Assembly: GCF_030247195.1 (NCBI RefSeq)
Contig: NC_080672.1
Location: 11,966,001 to 12,030,000 of the forward strand
Source: Topomyia yanbarensis
Taxonomy: Eukaryota > Arthropoda > Insecta > Diptera > Culicidae
Length of the DNA: 64,000 nt
Reading direction: 5' to 3'
The stretch's first letter is position 1, and every line of letters begins with the position of its first letter. The translations under genes were made by a program, and so were the position numbers. The notes under the pieces were generated by a model that had not been told where the DNA came from, ran no database searches, and worked only from the letters and a program-made list of their open reading frames with translations. Of this stretch, positions 10,595-21,754 are shown in pieces.

Positions 10595-12588
10595 ATGTCG
10601 ACGACATCGTCTGTTAATTCGTCTACGGCATCCAGCAATTCCGGTAATGTTCTCTCGTCCGCCTCGTCGAATATTGTTATATTGGAAAATCAAGTGTTGG
10701 ACAGTAACGATGTGGTGGCCGCAGCAGGCCTTCAGCAGCTGTCCAATGCGGGCAACCTGAAGCTGTCCAGAGATTGCGCGGCGGTGCAGTATTCGAATTT
10801 AATCAATAGCTACACAGCGAGTAGCATTAATAATAGCAACAGTGGTAGTGGTAGTAATAGTGGATCAACTATAGTGGGGAACAATAGCTCCCAGATGAGT
10901 ACAGTGAATATTATTCCCGGGGACGCCAGCCAAACCAGCTCTCGAGTGCAAGTACTCAGCAATGTGCAGCTGGTGTCGAAGGGCGGCTCCCAACCGTCTA
11001 CATTCAGCTATGTAGACGCCAGTGGTAAGAACTTTAACGTTCTTACGTCCAGTGGCAAACTCGGCAGCAACAAGCTGATCAGTGTACCGATAACAAAGGT
11101 AAAAACTTTTAATCATCTTGCACCGCAGCAGCAACAACAACAGCAGAATCAAACCGTTTCATCTCCTGTTCAAAACCAGCCGCAGAAAGTGACTGTCCCG
11201 CGCAGCATACAATTGGTAACAAGATTACCAAACTCTACCATTTCCGTTAGCAATGGGCGTGTTTCACAAATTGCGCCCACACTATCGTCCTCCCCGCAGC
11301 AACAATTCACAATTCAACAGTACCCCGACTCAAGTGTTAACTATCCGACCAGCACGATAGCAAATACCAGTACCAATACTGGAAGTAAAACTGTATCCGC
11401 CAAAGGCAAAACCTCCGCGTCGGTGAAAATGATGCAGAACTCTCAAATCGGACAGATCGGAACAAAAACCACGATCGGTAAAAGTATGAGTGTTAGCCTG
11501 AAAAGTGTACGAACTAACTCCAAAGCAGCCATGTCGGGCGTCAACTCACAGTACTATGTGAAAAGTTCTACCAACGGTACGATGCAGCAACTAGGAACAA
11601 CCACGTCAATATACACGACATCCCCTGCGCAGGCAGTCTATCATAACCCAACTCCCCACCCACATCCTCAGCCAGTGATGAACCCGTTCGGAACAACGCC
11701 TAACGCGTCCGGTAAGGGCAGGAGTGTGTACAAAACATCGAAGAATCAACTTATCCAACTTCAACACCAACAACAACAGCAACCGCATCAATCTCCCCAA
11801 CGGTCAGTGACACCGTCGCCTAGTCCGGTCAGTGCGATACTCCAAAACGCTTCGTACGGCGGATCAAGTGCAACGATCGTTCAAAGTAACAATCGATATC
11901 AACAGAACTATCACACAGCCCCACCCACACAGTCAAGTATAACCACAAGCAACTATAAACCGTTGAATCATCTCTACACAGGCGTTCCTACGAGTACGGT
12001 ATACGATTCGTCAAACAGTTCAACCTCCAGCGTGGACCATTCTGTTCCATCTGTGACAGTCACTGGTTACAGCTCTAGTACAGGCAAGGGCAAAAAGTAT
12101 ACAGCAATCGTAAACAACGACGTTGCTGTTTCACCAGTTAAAGTGAGGGGTGTCGGTCGAGGTCGCAATAACAGTCTTTCCGCCAGCTATCAACAGCAAG
12201 ATAACACCACTACTTATCAAAGGTATTCGGCATCACCGTCAAGAACACCGCAGCAGCAGTTCCACCCACCCCCACTGACCAGTACCGTTTACCAGTCACA
12301 ATCTGCTACTAGTGCACGGGATGATCAACAACTATTCATAAACGGTCAGCAAATGAGAGATGAAACATCGGCCCGTATTTTGCAGAGTTTATCTAGTAAA
12401 ACTTCCGACAGCGGAAAGTACATCTATGGCAAACAACAGCAAACGTTCAGCTTCTATGGTTCGGACAGTGTACCCCAAACTCCCAGTAATTTTACAAACG
12501 CGGTCAGCGCAAATCCATCCGCGACCGTCGTGTACGACCCCAGTGATTCTCGGTTTTACGAGGACAAACCCGATGGCAGACGAACAAG
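10595..12588 (+). CDS. upSET: upSET (MLL5/SETD5 family) coding exon 1
   Basis: First long coding exon, residues 1-664 plus two bases of a split Ser codon. The start is ATG 10595 because the same frame has a stop at 10568-10570 and the -3 base is A. The region is low-complexity: Ser/Asn/Thr-rich at the start, Q-runs near 11124-11148 and 11767-11781, and Pro/Gln/Ser stretches later. No folded domain is evident, as expected for the long disordered N-terminus of insect upSET. The donor AACAAG|GTAAGC at 12588/12589 is canonical. In Drosophila, UpSET works with Rpd3/Sin3 histone deacetylase to limit chromatin opening around active promoters. The assignment rests on the next two exons. Confidence 0.88.
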
Positions 12589-12666
12589 GTAAGCTAGATA
12601 GTAAGCCCTAAAATTTCTAAGTTCATTGTTTTAAACCGAGCAATTTCCATTACTCTCTCCTCTCAG

Positions 12667-13458
12667 CACATCGGAAATCATTACCTACGCAGACAACATC
12701 CCGCTTCGCGAGGGTTATCCCCCATCCTACAGCTACAACCATCGAGAGGATGACGACCAGATCGGTGTGGAAGTGCGACCCGCTCCTGTGGATACCTCTA
12801 ATGGGCGGTATCACATTCTGCAAGCGATCCTTCAAGATCACACCTACTTTGCCGCCCTTCCGGAACTTAAACTACCGGAACCTCCACCGCCAACGCAGGA
12901 ATCGTCTTCGTTGCCGCCATCCCAGCAAAACCAACCGCCGCAATCGATAGCGAGTAACGTTCACCTGTCTCAAAAATCGCTCAAAGTGCAATCCAGTTTA
13001 CCATCGTCTAGTTGTGGTGGTGGTTCTATTGCTTCTGCTGCTGCTGTGATGACACATTCTCCGTCGGCAGTAGTAGCACCGGGAAGTGTTGCTGTCCCTA
13101 CTGCGTCTGTGCCGGCTCCACTCACTCAGATGAGCTTGAGCACCCTGGCAGCCATAACGGCACCAAGCAGCAGTAGCAGCGGTAGTATCTCGGTTAATCC
13201 GTTTACCGGTGGCAGCACCTTGGACTACTATCAGAGGCAATCGGTGGCAGCCGTTGCAGCATCGGCGGCGTCTGCGCAGGATGACGATGCCAACTCGGTG
13301 ATTAGCACCGGATCTCGTAATCTCAACAGCATGGACATCGATTTGGGCGAGGAAACGGAAACGGCTCCGGAGGGCGAAGGCGAGGACGATTCAGTCACGC
13401 GATGTATCTGTGATTTGACGCATGACGATGGGTATATGATATGCTGTGATAAGTGCTC
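12667..13458 (+). CDS. upSET: upSET coding exon 2 (N-terminal half of PHD finger)
   Basis: This exon joins exon 1 across a 78 bp intron (12589-12666; acceptor CTCTCCTCTCAG) with the frame preserved: AG|C makes Ser 665. It encodes residues 665-928. After a Pro/Ser/Ala-rich linker it ends with CICDLTHDDGYMICCDKC (residues 911-928), the first half of the PHD finger characteristic of MLL5/SETD5/UpSET; human MLL5 has almost the same string. The MLL5 PHD finger is known to bind trimethylated H3K4, and the Asp/Met positions here match the family. The donor TGCTC|GTGAGT at 13458/13459 splits the finger between its zinc-ligand clusters. Confidence 0.92.
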
Positions 13459-15182
13459 GTGAGTATATTTTTTTCTCATTTAATTGTGGGCAAATCGGTA
13501 CAAACGGATTTCTAGTTGTTGGTTGATTTTTTTGGTTATAGGTGCGAAATTTTTGGTGAAAATCGCTGTATACAAAGATTGTGTACTTCCCTTGAAAAGA
13601 ATTATTTCCAGATACATTATTTGCTGGAATGGATTGAATGTTCTCTAGAAAAGCAATTCCCAGAAGGCTGCAAATCTTCAAACATTATCCTGTAGCAATA
13701 ACACCATCCGCATACAATCTTATCAAAACGCGAATAAGAATATGGAACTTTCATCAAATTCGAGCAATTTAAATATTTGATCCGAGCTGTATAAAATTGT
13801 ATCACTGTGTGATCTTGTCGATGAGCAGCATGGTCCTCCCTAAGCTTTCGATGTATAAGCTGATTTTCTTCCTATTGGTATTTCATTTGACAGTTTACAC
13901 AGACTTGTCACCTTTGATACCACCTACCAATGGTTCGCAATCGAAAAAAAGCTGGCTCCAATTGTCACTCACATGATGCAATATCAGCGTTAGGATCGGT
14001 ATCGATATTTCCTACCCGAAGGAAAGCACGCGAACGAAGTGAAGGTATTTCTAAGAATCCTAATTACAGCAACTGATTAATAACACTCAGCGCTGCTCAA
14101 TCCCTCTAAATGTTATAGATATGGTCAAAAACTTGAAGGAGCTTTCAGGGTTTATTTTTTCGCGTTTTCCAAATATTTTACCAAAATTTTGTTGTGCCAG
14201 TTACATAAGCTGGCGAATCTAAATAACTTGCATTTTTATCGAAGTTATTGTTGCACCTCTGCGAACAGCATTGTTCCATAGAGTGCTAAACCGCGCTGGT
14301 TCGCTATGTTGTTCGTGATGGACCGTGTAGATTGACAATTTGGAGGACAGCACTTTCGCTCATCAGTAACGGATAAAGGTTCAGTAAATGCTGAAACGAA
14401 CCTTCGAAAAAGAGCACCACCTAACATTAAAAATGCTGTATGATGAAAGTACTGATGTATTTCAATTCTTATGCAGTGACCAATCGTCTAATCCAGAGCG
14501 ATTAAACGGTGAGTTTAGGATATAAAGCGCATGTACCAAAGCATTTTCTTCCAGTAACCGGACCTTCGGCATCTCCGCGGACATTTCCACAGCAAAATGT
14601 TGCACGCTGTTCAGTTCTCATTATAGATATTTTACTTTAACTGTTTTTTGGTGGGATCAGAATACCAACAAATGGAGTCGTAGTGCTTAAGACCGTGTTT
14701 TTTCTGAATCTCGTAAATATGTCAATGTAATGTATTATTCACTTCGTTCAATTTATTTCAAATATTCAAACGTTCTATGTGTATACATCATAACTAAAAT
14801 GTGCTATGAAAATATAATTGTCACGAATATTCTGAGATATATGAATTCGTTTATAATTTCGTACCGTACCCTATCGATTGTCGCCACGGAATTGACACCG
14901 TTTGAACTGCCTCACTCTCTTACATGTACTTTGTCTCGTCGCAGTTTATAGTTAGTTTGATTCTTGCCGCCTCCTCCTTTTAAAAAGCGCAGATGCCTTT
15001 CCTACTGGTGTCGATGTTGTCCGGGAGCATGTGAAATTTTGTAATAATGGTTCCGTTCCTTTTTACATCGGATCATTGAATCGCACTTTCGAGCACTGTT
15101 GATCAATAGGCTATAGTCGGATGTTTGAGTGCCTATTTAACACTTGATTTTTACCCATTCAGTATCTTACGAATCAGCATAA

Positions 15183-16150
15183 TCGTTATGTGTCTACCAA
15201 AAACACCTTTAACCCTTTATAAGGCCCAGAGTTTGAGGCTATTAATGAATATTATATTAATAGAAACACGGTTTCTTCACTTAGTTTAGAACATATTTCC
15301 ATGTATTTCGTAATAAAAACTGTTTTGAAAATATACTAGCTACCGCCCGTTAGGAAACATCAGTCTTCGTATTGTTTGATGTATTTCCAACAAGATTGGT
15401 CATATATACAGACAAATCGAACTGTATCAGAAATTCAGAAAGAAATTATGGCGGGTTACTGGTTTTTAACTTATTAACAGTAAATAACCCATATATTCTA
15501 AGGATAAGTTGAAATAGCAGACCACATATCACAGACGTTCATTTATTCATTTTATTTTTTTCTTTGCAATTTTTACCACTCTTAAACCAAATTGTCGGAT
15601 TAAAAATAGTTGGTTTTACATATTTTCATCATCAACTTATAGGGTCTAGAGTATTTTTTTTCAAAATCGAGCTAATTTTATTGTACAAAAGGAAATTGTC
15701 GTATTTTTTCAAAAAACTTCACCAATCTGACACTTTTCACTGTATCGCAACAAAAAGTAATGAGTTGCCAGACTCCTAACAAAATTTCATAAGATTGGAT
15801 CACTTCTCACTTCATATTCTGCGTTATGAACGAAACGAAAAGGTGGCAATGTAGTTGCTACATCTTTATAAAGGGTTAACAGGTCGACAGCGTACCCCGG
15901 GCACAAGCAAATTTAAAAGCTCGTAACTACAGCAACTTTTAAACGAGTTGGAAACTGATGATTTGGATTCAGGAAGACCGTACAAATGAATCGAATAAAC
16001 CCATGTCGTACCCGGGAATCAGGGTTGTCCCAATACTGAAATAAGTTTTATTTGCAAAACTGCAGTGGCACCAGTGGGAAAGTTTCGTAAATTATAGTAT
16101 CATCCATTTTACTACTTGAAAATACTTGGTAATGTTTTAAGATGTCACTA
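15183..16150 (+). mobile_element. piggyBac-like non-autonomous element, copy 3, interrupted
   Basis: The end ATCGTTATGTGTCTACC followed by AAAAACACCTTTAA matches the termini of the copies at 17.6-18.45 and 33.4 kb. The matching interior (CAGGTCGACAGCGTACC, then GGATTCAGGAA, CCCGGGAATC) resumes at 15880 after a second element inserted in its TTAA. The far terminus is decayed, so the right boundary is approximate. No transposase. Confidence 0.6.
15213..15875. mobile_element. TTAA-flanked MITE (piggyBac-like)
   Basis: TTAA at 15209-15212 and 15876-15879 flank an element whose ends are CCCTTTATAAGGC and, in reverse complement, CCCTTTATAAAG. TTAA target duplication and CCC-starting inverted repeats are hallmarks of piggyBac-type elements. 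The uninterrupted host sequence can be seen at the empty site in the 33.4 kb copy (ACACCTTTAACAGGCC), confirming insertion at a TTAA. No long ORF is present. Confidence 0.78.
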
Positions 16151-16329
16151 AGTATCAAATTATAACTTTGAAAAGTACATTTCACCGATCGAGGACTGAA
16201 AAGATTCATCAGGGGTTCTATTCTCACAGTTACGTCACCTAGTAACTAGAAGCATTTATTTTCTAGTCACTAAGTGACGTGACTGTGAAAATGGGGTCTT
16301 ATTTTTTTTTGGAAAATTATGTGCAAGCA

Positions 16330-17200
16330 TTATCTACAGTTCGTTCCGTTTCACTGAATCGTACACCGCCTTGAAATCCACAAACAAGTGGCGAGTCTGC
16401 AAGTTGTATCGGGAAGTTTATTCAGAATTTTTGCATTGACCGACGTGCGCAGCCTGTTCAGCAGAACCCGAGAGGGAATTTTATAGGCTTCACCGAATAT
16501 CGTTGTGCTTCGAACTTTCGAGACTGTGGCCCTTATTCAAGATATATCATGTCCATCAACCATCCATTGTTTCTTCCAACCAGATCTACCTGATCACGCT
16601 CGGGATTACTTCGAATAGCCGATCACTTTCGACTGTTAAAAGTAGGTCGGGGTGCTATCCTTCCCAACGACCTTACCGTTGCTTAGCTCTCAACTAGTCT
16701 TTCGCATTTCGTCTAGCGTGAGTGGACAGCTTGTCCATCATCCGTAATCCTCATTCTCAAAGTGCTTCTTCCACCTAGCACCATCTTCTGTACGATCTGT
16801 TAATAGATTCCTGTCCCGGTCGATAATCAGGATCGGGGTGCGTCTTCTCGTGTTATTGCTTTTTTTCGTTATTTCCACATTTCCTATGTCGATAAAGTTC
16901 TTTTTCGGCTATCCTCAGCTCACCATATCGCTCCCTGTTGGCCGTATATCCGCTGCAAGCATCCGGCTTCTGGCTTGGTTGTTCTCGTCCGTCGTTCTTT
17001 GGCATGCAGCTTCAAATCAACCGTTCCGCTGGTTTCCATGTGTGCTCAACGCTTCTGTGGATGTTGTGTTGACCGCCTAATAGACCTGCTGCGTAGAGGT
17101 CACCTCTTGACAGTTGATCATCGATTTATCGAGTTTTCGGGCATATTCCACGACAACATCAGAGCTAAGGCTCCCTCGCCTAGGTTGAGGGGTTTGACGG
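16330..17200 (-). pseudogene. RTE-type reverse transcriptase remnant
   Basis: On the minus strand, 16382-16340 reads FVDFKAVYDSVKRNEL, very close to the RT block with the first catalytic Asp in RTE-clade LINEs (IDFKxAYDxxxRxxL). More decayed matching sequence appears to extend toward 17.2 kb (upstream on the minus strand). Frames are broken throughout and the remaining catalytic blocks are not readable. Extent is approximate. Confidence 0.55.
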
Positions 17201-17564
17201 TATTGCAAACATGATCAAGCATATTGCGTGCATCAGTGGTAATGAACCTCTGAATTTTTTTTTAAGATTCTTGTTGCATCACGCCTCGATAGTGGCACAT
17301 CGAGCAGACCGAGACGGCTTATGGGTCTTTTTTATGTTCTGTGTTCTTTCATATTCTGCGCCAGCCCTAACTAATGCTCATCTGTTAGCCTGTGCGCGCT
17401 GGCGTGGTCGATCGGTGCATTACCGTGGATTGCTTTTTTCTGTGGACTGTGTTTGCAAACATTGTTCAACAACTTAATAGCAGTGCTTGTTGACACGGTT
17501 CTCAATGAGGGTCATTATGTGTTGATTTATCGGGCGGCTTCGTCATTGTGCAGAGTCTAATTAA

Positions 17565-18451
17565 CCGTTGTGTGTCCGACGCGGTACCCGGGTACCTTTT
17601 TAAGTTTCAATTAATTAAATTTCTATGTTTTATCCATAGCTGGAAATTGAAATTTTGTGACATCTTAGAACTTTACTAAGTCAAGCTTTTGGGTTAATAA
17701 TATTGTTGATATAGTATGGGTGGGAGTGAGGAGGGGCTCCTGAATTTTTTTACTACGTAACAGGCCGACGTGGGTACCCGGGTACCCACAAAACTAAAAT
17801 GCCCATAACTAAGGTAATATCCAACCGATTTCGATATTTTTGGCCGTTTTCGATTCAGGAACTCATCCACTTTTGGGCTTGGTAAAAATGAATTGGGTTA
17901 CTTCATTCGATTCCCGGGAATCCGGGTTTCCGGAAGCAGGTTCCAGTGCTGGGGTACTATTTGCGAACTTCAATGGAATATTAGCAATATGGGTATCAAA
18001 ATTCTTGGAATTGCATCAGTAGGCTTATCTCGTGGTTTTGGAACCATTTGGTGATTTGACCCCGGAACGGACATTCCGGAGCAGGTTCCCGTGGGGCCGT
18101 GAGTGGCCATTCCATTCCAATTCCATTTTTCAAATTGCCATAGCTTCCCGTAACAATAAAAAACAGACTTCCGAGACAATTTGAAGAGTTTTGATACTCG
18201 TATTGCTAGGACATTATTAAAATTTACAAAACATATCCTAGTACCGGAACATTACTTCGGAAAATCCGGATTACCAAAAACCAGATCCATTATTTCGGTT
18301 CTATTATACAGAATCAAAAAGTAGACGAGTTCCTGAATCCAAAACATCTAAGTGTCCAAATCGGTTAAAGGAAGCCATAGTTATGAGCATTTCAATTTGT
18401 AGGTACCCTCGTTGGCCTGTTAAAGGTGTTTTTTTGTTGGACACATAACTG
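17565..18451 (+). mobile_element. piggyBac-like non-autonomous element, copy 1, intact ends
   Basis: TTAA at 17561-17564 and 18452-18455 flank an 887 bp element. The termini are CCGTTGTGTGTCCGAC and, in reverse complement, CAGTTATGTGTCCAAC. Subterminal palindromes (GGTACCCGGGTACC) occur at about 17584 and 17774. The interior matches 33.8-34.1 kb in reverse complement. There is no transposase. TTAA duplication suggests mobilisation by a piggyBac-type enzyme. Confidence 0.82.
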
Positions 18452-19854
18452 TTAATAGAGGTGGACGGGTGGAAGCCTATTAGTTGTTGTGTTGTGATAA
18501 TTGTAGTTTTTAGTACTAGTGTGCAACTGTTATGTGGTAGTCGTATGTCTTCTGTGTATGTGTCTGTCTGAGTATTTGTGGCACCTGAGCCCGGGAATAG
18601 TTGCAGCAATGGCGTATATGATAGAATAGGGGGTAATCCTTCCTAGGATTCGTCGGTCAATTTTCCGGTGTTCACTTCGTGCATTCGATTCGATTCATTC
18701 GGGAAGATAAGACTGGATGAAATAATGTATGATTTTTTTACCGAAGCACGTGAATCATGCATTCCCGATCAGCATAGCATAAATTTTTTTTAACAGAATG
18801 TAATTGTCGTTAATTCGTTGTATCGATTTTGTTGATTATTTTCGGCAAATTTAAGACTAAGAGAAACAAATTTGGACATGATGAAGAGTCCTTTGCCTTC
18901 TGCTAAGTAGGAGTTGGGCGTTGCACCCAAGACTACCGTATGGTAGTCCTAGTTTTTCCGTTCTAAGTTTATAACTGATTCGCTCTAGAATACCTATCCG
19001 TCTTTCAATTTCATTGCTTTCGTTTCTCTTTGTCTTAAATTTACCGAAAATAGCCAACAAAATCGATACAGTAGAACCTTACGGCAATTAAAAAAGTAAC
19101 AATTGTCGTTAATGGTAAATAAGTGTCATTTACTGGCATTTAGATTAGTTCAAGTGGTTTGATTGCATGTTTTCTGTTACATCATTAGTCTGTTTTTGTT
19201 ATACTTCTAGCGGTAGTCTACACCCTCGGTCCTAACAGCTTAGACTCATGCCTTCAGTAGGTCAATTAGAAAGTAGCGCTCATATTCACTAGACAGCACG
19301 TTCCATGGCGACATGACCGGGAACTCTTGTGATATGGGGACTGACTCTCTTGTGGAATTTCTACCGTGCACTAAAATTTAAACATCAGATTCACGGTACG
19401 CGCGCGATCATTCAGGAATACATTAGAATATGCCACATGATTATAAAATCGAAGTATACACGCTAGCGCAAACGACAAACACGTTAACTTACAAACGCTC
19501 GAGCCCTTCGCGATCATACTACTACGTAATTAGTGAACACCCACGCCAACCAAGACAGAAATGCACTACTAGACTCGAACGCTAAAATTCACACCTTCCA
19601 TGCACACACCACCACAGGAACCACAATTAGACTCATAATACAAAGTCACACGCAACAATTACAGATATTCGGCTGACAACTGCGGGAAGTGAATCTCAAA
19701 CGCAGACCTTATCATTTCAATGATGGCCTTGGATCTGCGATGCCCGTGTTCAAGGCACCATAGCTTCGTCCGTCAGGTCAAGGATGTATGAAACCCGCTT
19801 GCCACCACCCACAGCCCTAGCTGCCCAAAAAGGGGTAAAAAAACTAATATGTAG

Positions 19855-21055
19855 TCACATTATCTTTTTTACTGTTTAACGACATTCAATTAGCTAGAGA
19901 TCAGGGAAAGTTATGAAAAATTTCGAACTATAGTACTCAAGTGAGACCAAGGATGTGAAATATACAGATCAGAAAACTAAAAGTGGTATGGTCATTGAAA
20001 ACCGACTTAAATCTTGCGGTCTGCGGACAAATTTTTTGTCTTCTGCTGGTAAGAGTCGAGCTTTACAACGTTAAGCGAGTTACAACGAATCGCTCAATTC
20101 TATCAACGGCAAACACAGATTCATCCCTTTGCATCAACTGCGCCCAAGCAAGTGCGTCAACTGCAACGGCTGCTTTGCAACTAGGGACTTGTGTCTTTGA
20201 GAAGGAGATAAAAACTTACAACATTATACCCTTCCCGATAGTAACATCCTCCTGCCAAGCGTTTAAACGCAATTCCAGACGATCACGACCGCGCAATAGC
20301 CTTGCTCAGGCGAAATAATATCCAACAATGAACGAGGAAGTTAGGGACTTATGGCTGCGCTCCAAATCACTGTTTCTCCTGATCCACAACACAAGCCAAC
20401 AGCATACAAAACCCTCGGGAACAGACGCAACAATGATCCAAAAAGTACCAGGAACATAACCAGCGCGCCAAATCCAGAAGCCCTCTATTAAAACCAGACA
20501 ACCACAAGGAACTCGGAGCGGCATAGGAAAAAAGGACCTACACCCCAACACTCACCGAAGATGCGTACCATTAAATTAAAAGGCACTTTACCAAAACCCA
20601 GAAATCGATATCTCTGACTAAAACATCTAAACACAATCCAACAACAACACAAAAAACACCCACATCAACAAACAAGCCTATTCACACTGACCCCGTCCGG
20701 GAAATTTCCGGCCCCCACCGATGTCCCTCCGGCGGTTGTTGGTGTGGGACCATCGGAACCTCCCCAGCAAAGAGAGATTTGAAGTCTTTTTCTAACGACC
20801 CTGCCACTTATAGTTTTCCAATCCGTATATTTCACATCCTTGCTCTCGCTTGAGTAACTTTTCCTACATAGTTTTATATTTAATTAGATACACTAATTAT
20901 AAATCACGGTTTAGTGGACAACGAGGGACTTGATGAAATAAGATTTCACTCGTTGAAGTCGTAACTAGGAATGTTCTATTCTCTCGAATGTGCGTTACGC
21001 AACGTTATACTTAGTAATCTCTAAATTGAATGTCGTTAAAAAGTAAGAAAAATAA
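19855..21055. repeat. Long imperfect inverted repeat (foldback-like)
   Basis: The left arm (about 19855-19990) includes GTTTAACGACATTCAATTAG and CAAGGATGTGAAATATACAG. The right arm (about 20815-21055) contains both in reverse complement and in mirrored order. The arms flank about 825 bp rich in A and C with no recognised protein. A foldback element or a long-TIR DNA element would fit. Target duplication was not identified. Confidence 0.7.
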
Positions 21056-21067
21056 TAACTGTCAATG

Positions 21068-21385
21068 ACCATGCCAAATGACCTTTATCTAATTAAGTGT
21101 TTTCTGAATATAAGTAGAGGTTAGGTTCAAAATTATGCCAAATGACCTTGCTTCTCGTGAAGTTTGGAATTGTGGTTGTTCCCTTGAAGATAAGAATATT
21201 ATGACAAGATCATTTTCAGTGTGATCATTTCCTAAAAATATGCCAAATGACCGTTACCGTGGAGACAAAAATAATCATGCCAAATGACCTTTTGAGTGAT
21301 AAATTCTTAAAATTATTACCATTATGCCCAATAACTGGTATGCTAATTGGCCTTATGCCATATGACTTTATGCTAAATGACCCAG
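21068..21385 (+). repeat. Cluster of ATGCCAAATGACC motifs
   Basis: ATGCCAAATGACC or close variants occur near 21071, 21135, 21240, 21277, 21356 and 21372, with irregular spacing of 16-105 bases. The core matches the terminal repeat unit of the hAT-like MITE at 40182-40431 (ATGCCAAATGAAC). It is probably a decayed end of a related element. Confidence 0.6.
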
Positions 21386-21754
21386 ACCCAACTGCACTGG
21401 ATTTCCGTGAGTTATTGAAAGGTATTATACATTTCTCCTGGCACTCTTTGAGTTCATCATTCTGTCGGTGGTTAAAATTTTTGTTTCGAATCCGCAGCTG
21501 TGAATTCCTTGCTAGATCATAAGTTTCCGGATGATTTTTTTGTCGAAAGCAAAGTTTAATTTGCTAGGGGTATCGCCTCTGCTGTAAACAGATAAAAATT
21601 ATGTGAAAACCTGCCTGAAATCCATTTTGACGTGGGTTTCGGTTTCCATGACTGACACAGTTCTCCAGTACCGGATGCCCCTTAACCTTTCCCAGTATTG
21701 ATAAGACATTTTAAACTATAACTCAAATTTACATCCCTTTTTTCATCGCTACAG

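Larger units (their letters stand above)
13459..21754 (+). other. upSET intron inside the PHD finger (8,296 bp)
   Basis: It runs from donor GTGAGT 13459 to acceptor CATCGCTACAG ending 21754. Joining the flanking exons restores the PHD finger without a frameshift, which fixes both splice sites. The intron holds several DNA elements and an RTE remnant, annotated separately. I see no gene in 13.5-15.1 kb or 18.5-19.8 kb. The 19.4-20.8 kb stretch is A/C-rich on the plus strand and may be an old retroelement. Confidence 0.9.

Noticed and set aside
17584..17777. GGTACCCGGGTACC palindromes as operators
   Set aside because: They recur in other copies of the same piggyBac-like element and are part of it.
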